A stretch of 64,000 nucleotides of DNA, taken from the NCBI RefSeq assembly GCF_946223165.1, contig NZ_CAMIBP010000004.1, positions 1 to 64,000 on the forward strand, given 5' to 3'. Positions 34,032 to 41,630 of the stretch are shown in pieces. The first letter of the stretch is position 1; every line of letters begins with the position of its first letter. This stretch comes from an uncultured Corynebacterium sp. GTDB lineage: Bacteria > Actinomycetota > Actinomycetes > Mycobacteriales > Mycobacteriaceae. The notes beneath the pieces were generated by a model. It had not been told where the DNA came from. It saw nothing but the letters and a program-made list of their open reading frames with translations, and ran no database searches. Position numbers and translations under genes: made by a program.

Positions 34032-34424
34032 GTGACTACACCAGATAACGCCGCAGACAAGCCCACCGTCAACCTTGATGAACTACTCGCCAACGACGAG
34101 ATGCTCACCCTGCCCGAGGTGGCGGAGAAGCTGGGCATCGTGGTCACACGCGTGCATGACCTGCTGCGTTCGCGCAAGATTCTGGCGTGGCGTAACGCCG
34201 AGGGCGTGCGCCTTATCCCGGCGGCCTTTTTCAACGAGAAGGACAAGATCTCCAAGCACGTCTCGGGCTGCCTCACCGTCTTGAGCGACGGTGGCTACAA
34301 CGACGATGAGATCTTTGCGTACCTGTTCACCGAGGATGATTCCCTGCCGGGGCGCCCCATTGATGCCCTGCACGGCCACCTCGCGCGCGAGGTTATTCGC
34401 CGCGCGCAGTCGTCCGCGTTTTAA
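34032..34424 (+). CDS. Rv2175c-like DNA-binding protein, putative PknL substrate
   Basis: A 130-residue protein. The central part LTLPEVAEKLGIVVTRVHDLLRSRKI is a helix-turn-helix, and LIPAAFFNEKDKISKHVSG begins the family's C-terminal domain. In M. tuberculosis, Rv2175c binds DNA and is phosphorylated by PknL on an N-terminal threonine. Here the N-terminus VTTPDNAADKPTV offers several threonines. GTG is chosen by the -10 signature; the frame stays open further upstream but overlaps pknL. The function in corynebacteria is unknown. Confidence 0.88.
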   Translation: MTTPDNAADKPTVNLDELLANDEMLTLPEVAEKLGIVVTRVHDLLRSRKILAWRNAEGVRLIPAAFFNEKDKISKHVSGCLTVLSDGGYNDDEIFAYLFTEDDSLPGRPIDALHGHLAREVIRRAQSSAF

Positions 34425-34462
34425 ACGGGATTGATACCTGGGCTGATGCGGCCCAGCATGTC

Positions 34463-34485
34463 GCCGCCGGCACAGATCCGGCGGC
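34463..34485. terminator. Terminator between Rv2175c-like gene and mptA
   Basis: A perfect 8-bp stem (GCCGCCGG with CCGGCGGC, loop CACAGAT) is followed on the plus strand by AATTCTTTTCC. It lies between converging genes. Confidence 0.65.
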
Positions 34486-34501
34486 TGTCCCAATTCTTTT
34501 C

Positions 34502-36055
34502 CTATTCTTTGGCCTCTGGAGCGGCGGACAGCCGTAGTGGCGTGGCTTTGGGAAGGGCTCCAAAGAGCCACTCAACGCAGGCCCATGCTCCGATGAACGC
34601 GGCGATGACCCACCACCAGTTGTAGAGCTGGTGATTGCCGTCGCCGGCGAAGGAGACGGCCACGATGAGTGAGGCGCCCGTGCCCAGCTTGAGCAGCCAG
34701 CGCGGCGGGGACGCGGTGCCGAGCAGGGAGATGACCGAAGCGTAGTACCACGGCAGCGTCACCGAGTTGAATAGGAATGCCACTTGATAGGCGGCGACCA
34801 TACCCATGATGGCGTGGCGGGTCCCGCCGCGGGAGAGCCACCACACGATGACCAGGCCGACGAGCATGAGCCCCATGCCGATGGTGCGGAACACCGCAAG
34901 CACCGAGTTGTAGGCCAGGTCCGGGATGAAGATCTGTAGGACAGGCGTGACGATGTCTGTGGCGAGAGTTGGGCCAGCGAGCGGGTTAATGACCTTCGAG
35001 TTGCCGGTGATTTCGTGGAGCCAGCCCCAGGACGAGCCCGAAGCCAGGGTCACCGCGTAGATGACCGCGATGGTCTCGATGAAGATGAGGACGCCACCGG
35101 CGAGGAACATCCCGACCGTGCGAGCGCGAGCCGGGTGAGGTGAAGTACGGCCCGCGAAACGGTGCACGAACAGCCACAGCACGAAGGGCATAGCAAAGAA
35201 CGCTGTTACCTTGAGCGAGACCGCAAGGGCGATGAGAGCGACGCCCAGGACGAAGTCGAGGAGACTGCCGCGCAGTGCGGCGAGCACACCTAAGCTGACC
35301 AGGCCCACCATGACGGACTCGTTGTGCATGCCGCCGACGAGGTGGAGGATCATGACGGGATTGGCCACGCCCAGCCAGAGAGCGAGGGCGGGGTTGCCGA
35401 CCAAGCGGCGGGCGATGCGAGGGATCGACCACGCGATGGCGGCGAAGCCGAGGACGGAGACGATCTTGTAGGCGATGATGCCAAGCGCAACGTTGTCACC
35501 GACAAGCGAGGTGATGATGTCACCGGTCCACAGGTGCAGCGGGCCATACGGGGTGGTGGTGTTGCGCCAGTCATGGGAGACCTCGAGGAGGTACGGGCCG
35601 GGATTAGCCGCGGCCCCTTGGGTGTAGGGATCGAAACCGTCGCGGACCATGGCACCCTGCATGAGGTAGGAATACACGTCTCGGGAGGCCAGCGGGCCGG
35701 CGGCAAGCAGCGGGGCGATCCACACCCACAGTGCGCGGCGCATTCTGACATAGGCATGCTCATCGCCCGACCGTGATGGTCCCAACAAGGTTGGTTCGAT
35801 GACGGTCTTTCCCGCGATGACCCACGCTGCGACGAGGAGGAAGATACCGATCCAAAAAGCAAGGATGGACACGTTGCGGCCGTGGCCGAAGGCGACAAAC
35901 TCTAATCCCAGGGCCTCAAGTGCGCCGCCGCGGTTGCGGGTGGCGCCGCCGCCGAATGACGCGAGTGCCAGGACCAGTGCCGCTATGGCACCCAGCGTTA
36001 TGGGATTGGGCAGGCGGCGCCCCGGACGGTCGGGCGTCGCGTGGGGATCAGTCAC
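34502..36055 (-). CDS. mptA: Alpha-(1->6)-mannopyranosyltransferase, GT-C family (MptA)
   Basis: A polyprenyl-phosphate-mannose-dependent mannosyltransferase that extends the lipomannan backbone outside the membrane. The 517 residues hold about 12-13 transmembrane helices. The first large outer loop carries ASRDVYSYLMQGAM, containing the Arg-Asp pair typical of actinobacterial GT-C enzymes, then NTTTPYGPLHLW. I set the start at GTG (VTDPHATPD) with GGGAG 12 bases upstream; an open frame continuing into idsA is a shadow. MptB is the alternative paralogue, but the position next to idsA fits mptA. It functions downstream of PimB'. Confidence 0.88.
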   Translation of the reverse strand: MTDPHATPDRPGRRLPNPITLGAIAALVLALASFGGGATRNRGGALEALGLEFVAFGHGRNVSILAFWIGIFLLVAAWVIAGKTVIEPTLLGPSRSGDEHAYVRMRRALWVWIAPLLAAGPLASRDVYSYLMQGAMVRDGFDPYTQGAAANPGPYLLEVSHDWRNTTTPYGPLHLWTGDIITSLVGDNVALGIIAYKIVSVLGFAAIAWSIPRIARRLVGNPALALWLGVANPVMILHLVGGMHNESVMVGLVSLGVLAALRGSLLDFVLGVALIALAVSLKVTAFFAMPFVLWLFVHRFAGRTSPHPARARTVGMFLAGGVLIFIETIAVIYAVTLASGSSWGWLHEITGNSKVINPLAGPTLATDIVTPVLQIFIPDLAYNSVLAVFRTIGMGLMLVGLVIVWWLSRGGTRHAIMGMVAAYQVAFLFNSVTLPWYYASVISLLGTASPPRWLLKLGTGASLIVAVSFAGDGNHQLYNWWWVIAAFIGAWACVEWLFGALPKATPLRLSAAPEAKE

Positions 36056-36077
36056 AGGCGTGGGTGCTCCCTTACTT

Positions 36078-37181
36078 TTACTTCGCGCGGGCGGTGGACT
36101 TGACGGCCAGCGCCTCGAGCATGGTGGCCACGTCGGCGCTGACGTTGGCCGAGCGCAGGTGCTGCAAGCCGGAGTTGGTGAGTGCGCTGATGCGGTCCTC
36201 GAGCTGCTGGCGGGCGCCGGAGTCGTCGATGATCTGGGCCATGCGGGCGATGTCGGCCGGGTCATCGGTCTGCCCGATGAGGCGACGCAACTCTGCGGCA
36301 GCCGCCGGATCGGCGGCATCGGCAGCGCTGAGAGCCAAGCCAAGCAGTACTGTGCGCTTGCCCTCACGGAGATCATCGCCGGCGGGCTTGCCCGTGATAG
36401 CCGGGTCGCCAAAGACGCCTAGCTCGTCGTCGCGCAGCTGGAACGCGATGCCGATGTCGCGGCCGTAGCCGCGGAACGCAGCGATGAGCTTGTTGTTCGC
36501 CCCGGCGATGGCGGCGCCGAGATGGAGTGGGCGCTCGATGGTGTAGGCGGCCGTCTTGAAACGGTTGACGGAGTCAGACAATTCAATGGATTCATTGGCT
36601 GCGGCCTCGAGGCTGATGTCGAGCAGCTGGCCGCCGATGACCTCGGTGCGCATCCCGCGCCACGGCGCGCGGGCTCGGCGCAGTGCGTCTTGTGGCAGCC
36701 CGGAGTCCTGGAACATGTCCTCGGCCCATACGAGGGCGAGATCGCCCACCAGGATGGCGGCGGACTCGCCATAGTGTGCGGAGTCACCGGACCAGGAGTT
36801 GGCGCGATGCTGGGCCTCCAGCGCGCGGTGGACCGTGGGATTGCCGCGGCGGGTATCGGAGGAGTCAACGATGTCGTCGTGGATGAGCGCACACGCCTGG
36901 ATGAATTCCAGCGAACTCGCAGCGGTCAGCATGGCCTCTGGGTCGACGGCGGATGCCTCCGGCATGTCCAGGCCGCCAGCGCCGATGAATCCGGCCCACG
37001 CGTAGAGGGGACGAATGCGCTTGCCGCCTCCGAGGACGAAGTCCTCGAGGAAGGTCGCGGCGTCAGTCACGGGCTGGCCAATGGCTTTGATGTCCGCGCG
37101 CCGCGACTTCAGGAAGTTCTCAAGCTGGGACTTGACCGCGGAGGGGACTGCGTCAAACGACAGGGATGCTGCTTCATTCAC
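36078..37181 (-). CDS. idsA: Geranylgeranyl diphosphate synthase
   Basis: A trans-prenyltransferase that builds C20 diphosphate for menaquinone, carotenoid and polyprenyl synthesis. The first Asp-rich motif is HDDIVDSSDTRRG and the second is QLRDDELGVFGD, with GGKRIRP upstream and EVIGGQLLDI between, all typical of the family. Two GTG starts are possible: one giving VSYVNEAAS and one three codons later. I prefer the later because TATCGT stands exactly 7 bases before it (leaderless pattern); this gives 367 residues. mptA follows 22 bp downstream, linking lipid-carrier and lipomannan synthesis. Confidence 0.92.
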   Translation of the reverse strand: MNEAASLSFDAVPSAVKSQLENFLKSRRADIKAIGQPVTDAATFLEDFVLGGGKRIRPLYAWAGFIGAGGLDMPEASAVDPEAMLTAASSLEFIQACALIHDDIVDSSDTRRGNPTVHRALEAQHRANSWSGDSAHYGESAAILVGDLALVWAEDMFQDSGLPQDALRRARAPWRGMRTEVIGGQLLDISLEAAANESIELSDSVNRFKTAAYTIERPLHLGAAIAGANNKLIAAFRGYGRDIGIAFQLRDDELGVFGDPAITGKPAGDDLREGKRTVLLGLALSAADAADPAAAAELRRLIGQTDDPADIARMAQIIDDSGARQQLEDRISALTNSGLQHLRSANVSADVATMLEALAVKSTARAK

Positions 37182-37188
37182 GTATGAC

Positions 37189-37194
37189 ACGATA
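37189..37194 (-). promoter_or_regulatory. Putative -10 (TATCGT) of idsA, leaderless
   Basis: TATCGT lies exactly 7 bases before the second possible GTG on the minus strand. It overlaps the upstream GTG, which argues against that start. Confidence 0.4.
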
Positions 37195-37248
37195 CCTTGC
37201 CACCCGGGTGTTCCCGCCCTGCCGCGCGAGTGCTCGCGTCGTGCCCTA

Positions 37249-37291
37249 CAGCGCTAGCACTCGCAACTCGACGTGCAGCGCTAGCACTTGC
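37249..37291. repeat. Short direct repeat CAGCGCTAGCACT[C/T]GC at the end of the GNAT gene
   Basis: Two 16-bp copies (37249-37264 and 37276-37291) differ at one base and lie 27 bp apart. One contains the stop codon of the acetyltransferase gene. The first copy's AGCACTCGC can pair with GCGAGTGCT at 37227-37235, so a hairpin after this gene is possible. Confidence 0.6.
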
Positions 37292-37862
37292 GCGCCGAGT
37301 CCAAGGGAAGGCGCGCCCCCAGGATAGCGAAGGGGCGGGTGTCGCCGGGGTAGTAGTAGTGGCGCAGGATGTCTGTAAAGCCCTCGGAGCGGTAGAGGCC
37401 GAAGGCGCGATTGCCTTCACCCTCAACCTCGGGGGTGGACAGGAGGACGTGGCGCGCCGGGACGTTCCACAGTAGTTCGTGGAGGAGGAGTTTGCCGATG
37501 CCGTGGCCTTGGCAGACCGGGGAGACGTGGATCTCTGCCAGCTCAAAATAACTGGTGAGGATGTCCCGCCGGGCCTCATCGATACCGCCATGAGCCTCGA
37601 AACCCCGGCGCAACTGTCGGTCCCACCACGTGTCCGGGGAGCCCAAGAACCCGTAAGCGACTCCCACGACGGTGGATTCTGCCTGGGCGAGGATGGCGGT
37701 AAACCCCGGCTGCGTGACCTCGCTGCGCCACGCGGCAATGCGGTTACGACGTACGTGCGGGTCGTATCCCATGGCCTCGATGTAAATGTCGACCAGTTGC
37801 GGTGCGTACATCGAGAACTCTGCGGGGAGGAGTCGGTGGAGGGTCACGTTCACGCCTTCCAT
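37281..37862 (-). CDS. GNAT family N-acetyltransferase
   Basis: A 193-residue acetyl-CoA-dependent acetyltransferase. The acetyl-CoA pyrophosphate motif is QGHGIGKLLLHELL, preceded by the strand FELAEIHVSP, and followed by NRAFGLYRSEGF as motif B. The substrate is unknown. It is upstream of idsA on the same strand. In C. glutamicum I recall an acetyltransferase of this kind in the same region. No clear Shine-Dalgarno was found near the ATG; GTG (VNVTLHRLL) three codons on is an alternative start. Confidence 0.88.
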   Translation of the reverse strand: MEGVNVTLHRLLPAEFSMYAPQLVDIYIEAMGYDPHVRRNRIAAWRSEVTQPGFTAILAQAESTVVGVAYGFLGSPDTWWDRQLRRGFEAHGGIDEARRDILTSYFELAEIHVSPVCQGHGIGKLLLHELLWNVPARHVLLSTPEVEGEGNRAFGLYRSEGFTDILRHYYYPGDTRPFAILGARLPLDSARKC

Positions 37863-38141
37863 AGAAACAGAATTTGGTCAGGTGTGGGCCACATTCTCAG
37901 AATTGTCGCGTGGCGAATGGTTAAGCATAGAAATCCCGGGCGCATAGTCGAACGCGGTCACGGCCGTGCTCTGCAGAAACTCTTGACCGATTCGAACATA
38001 ATAGCTAAAATGTGAAGTGAGAGTCCGGCAGGCCCGATAGTCTGCGTTGCAACATCCACAGGCGTGGATATCGGGCCCTGAATGGCCCAGACATTGAGAA
38101 CCATAAGTGAAGAGAACCGAAAGGGGAGAGGAAGAGTCATT

Positions 38142-38570
38142 ATGGCACAGATTATTTCGGCCACTACCAAGTTTGCGGGAGCGGGAATGTCGGCAAAGCG
38201 CCAGCGCTTCCTGTCTCAAGCTGCGGATTTGCTCTATCGTGCGCGCCAGGCTGCGGCGGCGCAGGACTTTGATGAGGCGCTGGAGCTGTCCTATCAGGCG
38301 GCGCTGCGCACTGCGGGTGCGTGGGTTGCGGGTTCCCCGGTGGCGTCTCGGAAACGTCTGCCGTCCAGTGCGTGGGATCGCTTGGAGCTCGTTGGTCCGG
38401 ATGCACGGGCGTGGGTTGACCGCCTGCGTCGGTACTCGCGTCAGCGCTCTCGCGTTATTACGGGGCTTGATGATGGGGCGGACGCCCAGTCGGCTCTGGA
38501 GCTGATGGCCCTGGCGGGAGAGTTCTTTGTGGTGGCCTCTGATGCGTATGACATCCCGGCGGCAGCCTAG
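38142..38570 (+). CDS. SAV_6107-like HEPN-domain protein
   Basis: A 142-residue, mainly helical protein. The helical pattern of LLYRARQAAAAQDFDEALELSYQAALR and the later RSRVITGLDDG match the actinobacterial SAV_6107/HEPN family as I know it. The HEPN RNase signature R-x4-6-H is absent, so RNase activity is not supported. The ATG follows AAAGGGGAGAGGAAG, a strong ribosome site. Function is unknown. It is divergent from the GNAT gene. Confidence 0.78.
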   Translation: MAQIISATTKFAGAGMSAKRQRFLSQAADLLYRARQAAAAQDFDEALELSYQAALRTAGAWVAGSPVASRKRLPSSAWDRLELVGPDARAWVDRLRRYSRQRSRVITGLDDGADAQSALELMALAGEFFVVASDAYDIPAAA

Positions 38571-38882
38571 GTGTCAGCGGCAGGTGGTTGCCCGAGTCCT
38601 GGTGGGATCTGTCGTGTGCGGTCATCTTTTTTCCGGGCCGGCTAGCCCCGTGGTGGTGTACTGTTGCTCCGTGAGATGTGAATTTATGGGGCTGTGACGG
38701 GCAGAACTTAATCTATTGGGAACTATCCGTCTAGGCTGGGCGTTAGAGACAGTGAAGATCAATATTCGTGCGTTCTCTTGACCCCGGTTGTCTGGGTGCC
38801 TGGATATCTATGTGTCCGGTGTCCGAACTCCTGCGGGTGCGTGAGGCGTCACGGTTACACCACTATTTCCCGGGAGGATTAA
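38571..38882. other. 312-bp intergenic region before DUF3040 gene
   Basis: No gene seen. TCTAGGCT near 38730 is a possible -10 for the following gene, and GGCCGGCTAGCCCC near 38640 is a small palindrome. Otherwise I see nothing specific. Confidence 0.5.
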
Positions 38883-39281
38883 GTGTCGCTATCTGAGCAG
38901 GAGCTGCGTGCGCTTCAGGAGATTGAGCAGTCGCTCATGGCTGAGGATCCCAAGTTCGGCGCGGCCGTCACGGACAATTCCGGTTTTGAGCAGCGCGGAG
39001 GTTCCCTGTCGCTGCGTGGTGTCGCCCTCATCTTTGTGGGTCTACTCATGTTGATTGGCGGTGTGGCTTTGGCCCAGCAGTCGCTGTGGTTCGTCATCCT
39101 GTCCATCGCGGGCTTCCTTGTCATGTTTGGTGCCAGCATTTGGATGTTGCGTGGTGGTTCCACGGAGAAGCTGTCCTTTGAGCGTTCGAGCTCGCAGCGC
39201 GGTTCCAGGTCCAAGTCACGCAAGGATGATGGCGTGGGCTCTCGCTTGGAGGAGAGCTTCAAGCGCCGCTTCGAGAATTAG
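38883..39281 (+). CDS. DUF3040 membrane protein
   Basis: A 132-residue actinobacterial protein. The N-terminus MSLSEQELRALQEIEQSLMAEDPKF is the signature of DUF3040. Two transmembrane helices follow at about 45-63 and 70-88, then a basic, Ser-rich cytoplasmic tail (SSSQRGSRSKSRKDD). The start is GTG with GGGAGG 6 bases upstream. It is regularly found just before mraZ in corynebacteria and mycobacteria. Function is unknown; a link to envelope growth is suggested only by position. Confidence 0.88.
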   Translation: MSLSEQELRALQEIEQSLMAEDPKFGAAVTDNSGFEQRGGSLSLRGVALIFVGLLMLIGGVALAQQSLWFVILSIAGFLVMFGASIWMLRGGSTEKLSFERSSSQRGSRSKSRKDDGVGSRLEESFKRRFEN

Positions 39282-39313
39282 CGGGGTCCGTCTGCGGCGC
39301 TTGGCGCACCCTT

Positions 39314-39342
39314 CCCGGTCACTTTGGTGGCCGGGATTTTTT
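39314..39342 (+). terminator. Terminator after DUF3040 gene
   Basis: CCCGGTCAC pairs with GTGGCCGGG (one T-G pair) around a TTTG loop, followed by ATTTTTTG. Confidence 0.85.
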
Positions 39343-39375
39343 GTTGCCTGCGTGACGGTGCTTCTTACCTTCTTG

Positions 39376-39439
39376 CCCCACGATGCCCCACCGGGGGCCA
39401 CTGTGCCCCCAGTGGGCCCAGATTCCCCACTTTGCCCCA
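39376..39439 (-). promoter_or_regulatory. Distal inverted TGGGG array, possible second MraZ-binding region
   Basis: On the plus strand CCCCA occurs at 39376, 39386, 39407, 39425 and 39435, with degenerate copies GGCCA at 39396 and GCCCA at 39416. Seven boxes thus recur at 9-11 bp steps, reading TGGGN on the minus strand. This is the same unit as the proximal mraZ operator but inverted and about 430-490 bp before the mraZ start. Confidence 0.55.
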
Positions 39440-39733
39440 CCGCGCCGCCCCTGGGGAGCATTTGCGGGGCGTGGTCCGGCGCTGAGGGCGCACCGTGGTG
39501 GGATGTATTGCGGGGAGTCGCTCGTTTGTCCTGTTCGTCTGGAAATGCTGGTGATGGTGGTAAAAGGCGTTCTTTTGGGTCGGGTGTGTCGTGAGTGGTT
39601 AATGCGATCTGGTGGGGTGAAAATAGGGGGTTGTCAAGAGGGAGAATGGGAATCTGCCCCACGGAGTTTTATGCCAATGACCAGAGGGTTTAAAAATTTC
39701 ATCGACGTAACACGCTGACAAAAGTGTCAATGG

Positions 39734-39758
39734 TGGGGGAAAGTGGGGTAGAGTGGGG
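39734..39758 (+). promoter_or_regulatory. MraZ operator: three TGGGG boxes at 10-bp spacing
   Basis: TGGGG occurs at 39734-39738, 39744-39748 and 39754-39758, exactly one helical turn apart. MraZ is known to bind direct TGGGN repeats with 5-base spacers in its own promoter. A -10-like TAGAGT (39749-39754) sits between the second and third boxes, so bound MraZ would block RNA polymerase and repress its operon. Confidence 0.8.
39749..39754 (+). promoter_or_regulatory. Likely mraZ -10 (TAGAGT)
   Basis: TAGAGT with TGTCAA (39725-39730) 18 bp upstream as a weak -35. It overlaps the MraZ boxes. Confidence 0.45.
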
Positions 39759-39865
39759 CGCAGCGGAGGATGGAACAAGAGTTTCGCGCCGAATGGGGCG
39801 GATTTGCGGACCGGATTTCGTGACAGAGAAACCGGAGTTCTCGAGCAAAGAAAGGTGGGCCCGGG

Positions 39866-40300
39866 ATGTTTCTGGGAACCTACACTCCAAAGCTCGATGA
39901 CAAAGGGCGACTGACGTTGCCGGCAAAGTTTCGCGAGGAACTGGCCGGTGGACTAATGGTGACGAAGGGTCAAGACCACTCCTTGGCGGTGTACCCGCGG
40001 GAGGAGTTCGCACAGCGAGCTCGCAAGGCGGCGGCCGTGTCGCGCACCAGTCCGGAGGCACGTGCCTTCATTCGTAATCTGGCAGCCAGTGCGGATGAGC
40101 AGCGTCCCGATGGAAACGGTCGTATCACGCTCTCGGCGTCGCATCGCGAATATGCAGGCCTGACCAAGGAATGCGTCGTGATTGGCTCCGTGGATTTTCT
40201 CGAAATCTGGGATGCGGCCACGTGGGCGCAGTACCAGGCCGAAACTGAAGATGCCTACTCGGCGGCCGACGCGGACGATGTCCTCGCTGGCCTCCTGTAA
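39866..40300 (+). CDS. mraZ: Transcriptional regulator MraZ
   Basis: MraZ is a ring-forming SpoVT/AbrB-type DNA-binding protein that represses its own division and cell-wall operon. The 144 residues contain two AbrB-like repeats: YTPKLDDKGRLTLPAKFREEL near the N-terminus and DGNGRITLSASHREYAGL in the second half. The family length is about 140-150. AAAGGTGGGCCCGGG precedes the ATG. Its operator lies about 110 bp upstream, and an RNA hairpin separates it from rsmH. Confidence 0.96.
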   Translation: MFLGTYTPKLDDKGRLTLPAKFREELAGGLMVTKGQDHSLAVYPREEFAQRARKAAAVSRTSPEARAFIRNLAASADEQRPDGNGRITLSASHREYAGLTKECVVIGSVDFLEIWDAATWAQYQAETEDAYSAADADDVLAGLL

Positions 40301-40323
40301 TAGGCGAGAACTGAACAACGCAG

Positions 40324-40415
40324 GTGCGTGTATGGACTCTGCCCGAGGCGGATGCTCTGGTGTACTTCCCCGATATCAGAAACCTGCCTCGGACAGGGCC
40401 CTATACGCACTTTTT
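40324..40415 (+). ncRNA. mraW RNA motif (structured leader of rsmH) with terminator-like T-tract
   Basis: A long imperfect hairpin lies between mraZ and rsmH. The basal stem pairs GTGCGTGTA (40324-40332) with TATACGCAC (40402-40410); the middle stem pairs CTGCCCGAGGC with the later GCCTCGGACAG; the apical stem pairs TCTGGT with ATCAGA. The terminal loop contains CTTCCCC (40365-40371), the conserved loop of the actinobacterial mraW RNA motif. TTTTT follows directly at 40411-40415. An alternative pairing of ACGCAC (40405-40410) with GTGCGT (40418-40423) would break the basal stem, suggesting an attenuation switch. Confidence 0.8.
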
Positions 40416-40538
40416 GTGTGCGTGACGAACGCAATGCGGCGGCACTTCGGTGGGCCGCGGCATAAAAGACAGGCATAAAGAGACAACTGATACGAGTGGA
40501 CGCAACGACGCGCGAGTGACAAAGGGGGTGTGGTGACC

Positions 40539-41630
40539 ATGAAGGGTGATGCGGCGAACGACGCAACCGCAGCTGCGGTGACGGGGGGTGAGTCCGGCGA
40601 TGTCAACTACGACATCGCGGTCAACCATGGGCACGTCCCCGTCATGCGCCAGCGCATGGCGCAGCTCATCGCCCCGGGCGTCGAGGCGGCGGGAAACAAT
40701 GCCGTCATCGTCGACGGCACCCTCGGCGCCGGCGGCCACACCGAGTACTTCCTCTCCGCCTTCCCTCAGGCGTCGGTCATCGGTGTGGATCGCGATGCCG
40801 CGTCGCTGGCCGCCGCCACGGAGCGGCTGCGCCCCTTCGGCGAGCGCTTCGTCGGCGTCGGGGCCCGCTTCGACGAGATCGGCGCGGCCATCGCCCGTGG
40901 CGAGCACGCTATCTTTGAGCGCGCGCGTGACCATGGTGTCGCGGGCGCCTTGTTTGATCTGGGCGTGTCGTCCATGCAGCTCGACCAGCTGGAACGAGGC
41001 TTTGCCTACAAGGCCGATGCGCCGTTGGATATGCGCATGGACCCGAGCCAGTCGCTGACTGCGGCTGACATCCTCAACACCTACGCTCACGGGGATTTGG
41101 CTCGCATTCTCAAGATGTACGGCGACGAGCGCTTCGCCGGCAAGATTGCGTCCGCAGTGCTCAAAGAGCGAGAGAAGGAGCCGTTTGCCACCTCGGCCCG
41201 CCTCGTGGAACTGCTCTATGCCACCATCCCGGCAGCCACCCGCCGCACGGGCGGCCACCCCGCAAAGCGCACGTTCCAGGCGCTGCGCGTCGAGGTTAAC
41301 CGCGAGCTCGAATCCATTGAGCAGGTGCTTCCCGTCATTACTGACGCCCTCGCCGTGGGCGGGCGCGCGGTGTTCATGAGCTACCAGTCTCTGGAAGACC
41401 GCATCGTCAAGACGGCGTTCAAGGCGCTGTCGACGTCGACCACGCCGGCGGGGCTGCCGATGGACCTTCCGGGCACCGCGGCGCAGTTCACGGTCGTGAC
41501 CCGCGGCTCCGAGAAAGCCTCCGAGGCGGAGATTGCGGAGAACTCCCGCGCGGCCTCGGTGCGCGTGCGCGCCATCGAGCGACTGAGCGGCACGCCGACT
41601 TTCCACCCGCCTGGCGGGGGAGGCGACTGA
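40539..41630 (+). CDS. rsmH: 16S rRNA (cytosine(1402)-N(4))-methyltransferase
   Basis: RsmH (formerly MraW) methylates C1402 in the ribosomal P site. The 363 residues show HVPVMRQRMAQLI at the start, the SAM-binding loop VDGTLGAGGHTEYFL, GVDRDAASLA, then LFDLGVSSMQLD and the C-terminal KRTFQALRVEVNRELE. Translation could begin at ATG (used here) or at GTGs 6 or 9 bases upstream; AAAGGGGG lies close to the GTGs and about 11 bases from the ATG, so the exact start is uncertain. Its stop overlaps the ftsL ATG (TGATG). Confidence 0.94.
   Translation: MKGDAANDATAAAVTGGESGDVNYDIAVNHGHVPVMRQRMAQLIAPGVEAAGNNAVIVDGTLGAGGHTEYFLSAFPQASVIGVDRDAASLAAATERLRPFGERFVGVGARFDEIGAAIARGEHAIFERARDHGVAGALFDLGVSSMQLDQLERGFAYKADAPLDMRMDPSQSLTAADILNTYAHGDLARILKMYGDERFAGKIASAVLKEREKEPFATSARLVELLYATIPAATRRTGGHPAKRTFQALRVEVNRELESIEQVLPVITDALAVGGRAVFMSYQSLEDRIVKTAFKALSTSTTPAGLPMDLPGTAAQFTVVTRGSEKASEAEIAENSRAASVRVRAIERLSGTPTFHPPGGGGD

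Larger units (their letters stand above)
39282..39865. other. 584-bp intergenic region upstream of mraZ
   Basis: No gene seen. It holds the DUF3040 terminator, a distal inverted array of TGGGG boxes, the proximal MraZ operator with a likely promoter, and GGG-rich DNA between. The mraZ leader would be about 105 bases. Confidence 0.75.

Noticed and set aside
36056..36412. N-terminal extension of mptA into idsA
   Set aside because: The extended part overlaps idsA in another frame and has no transmembrane or family features.
39376..39439. CRISPR-like short repeats
   Set aside because: Units are only five bases at 10-bp helical phase, which fits a protein-binding array. No CRISPR array was seen anywhere in the window.
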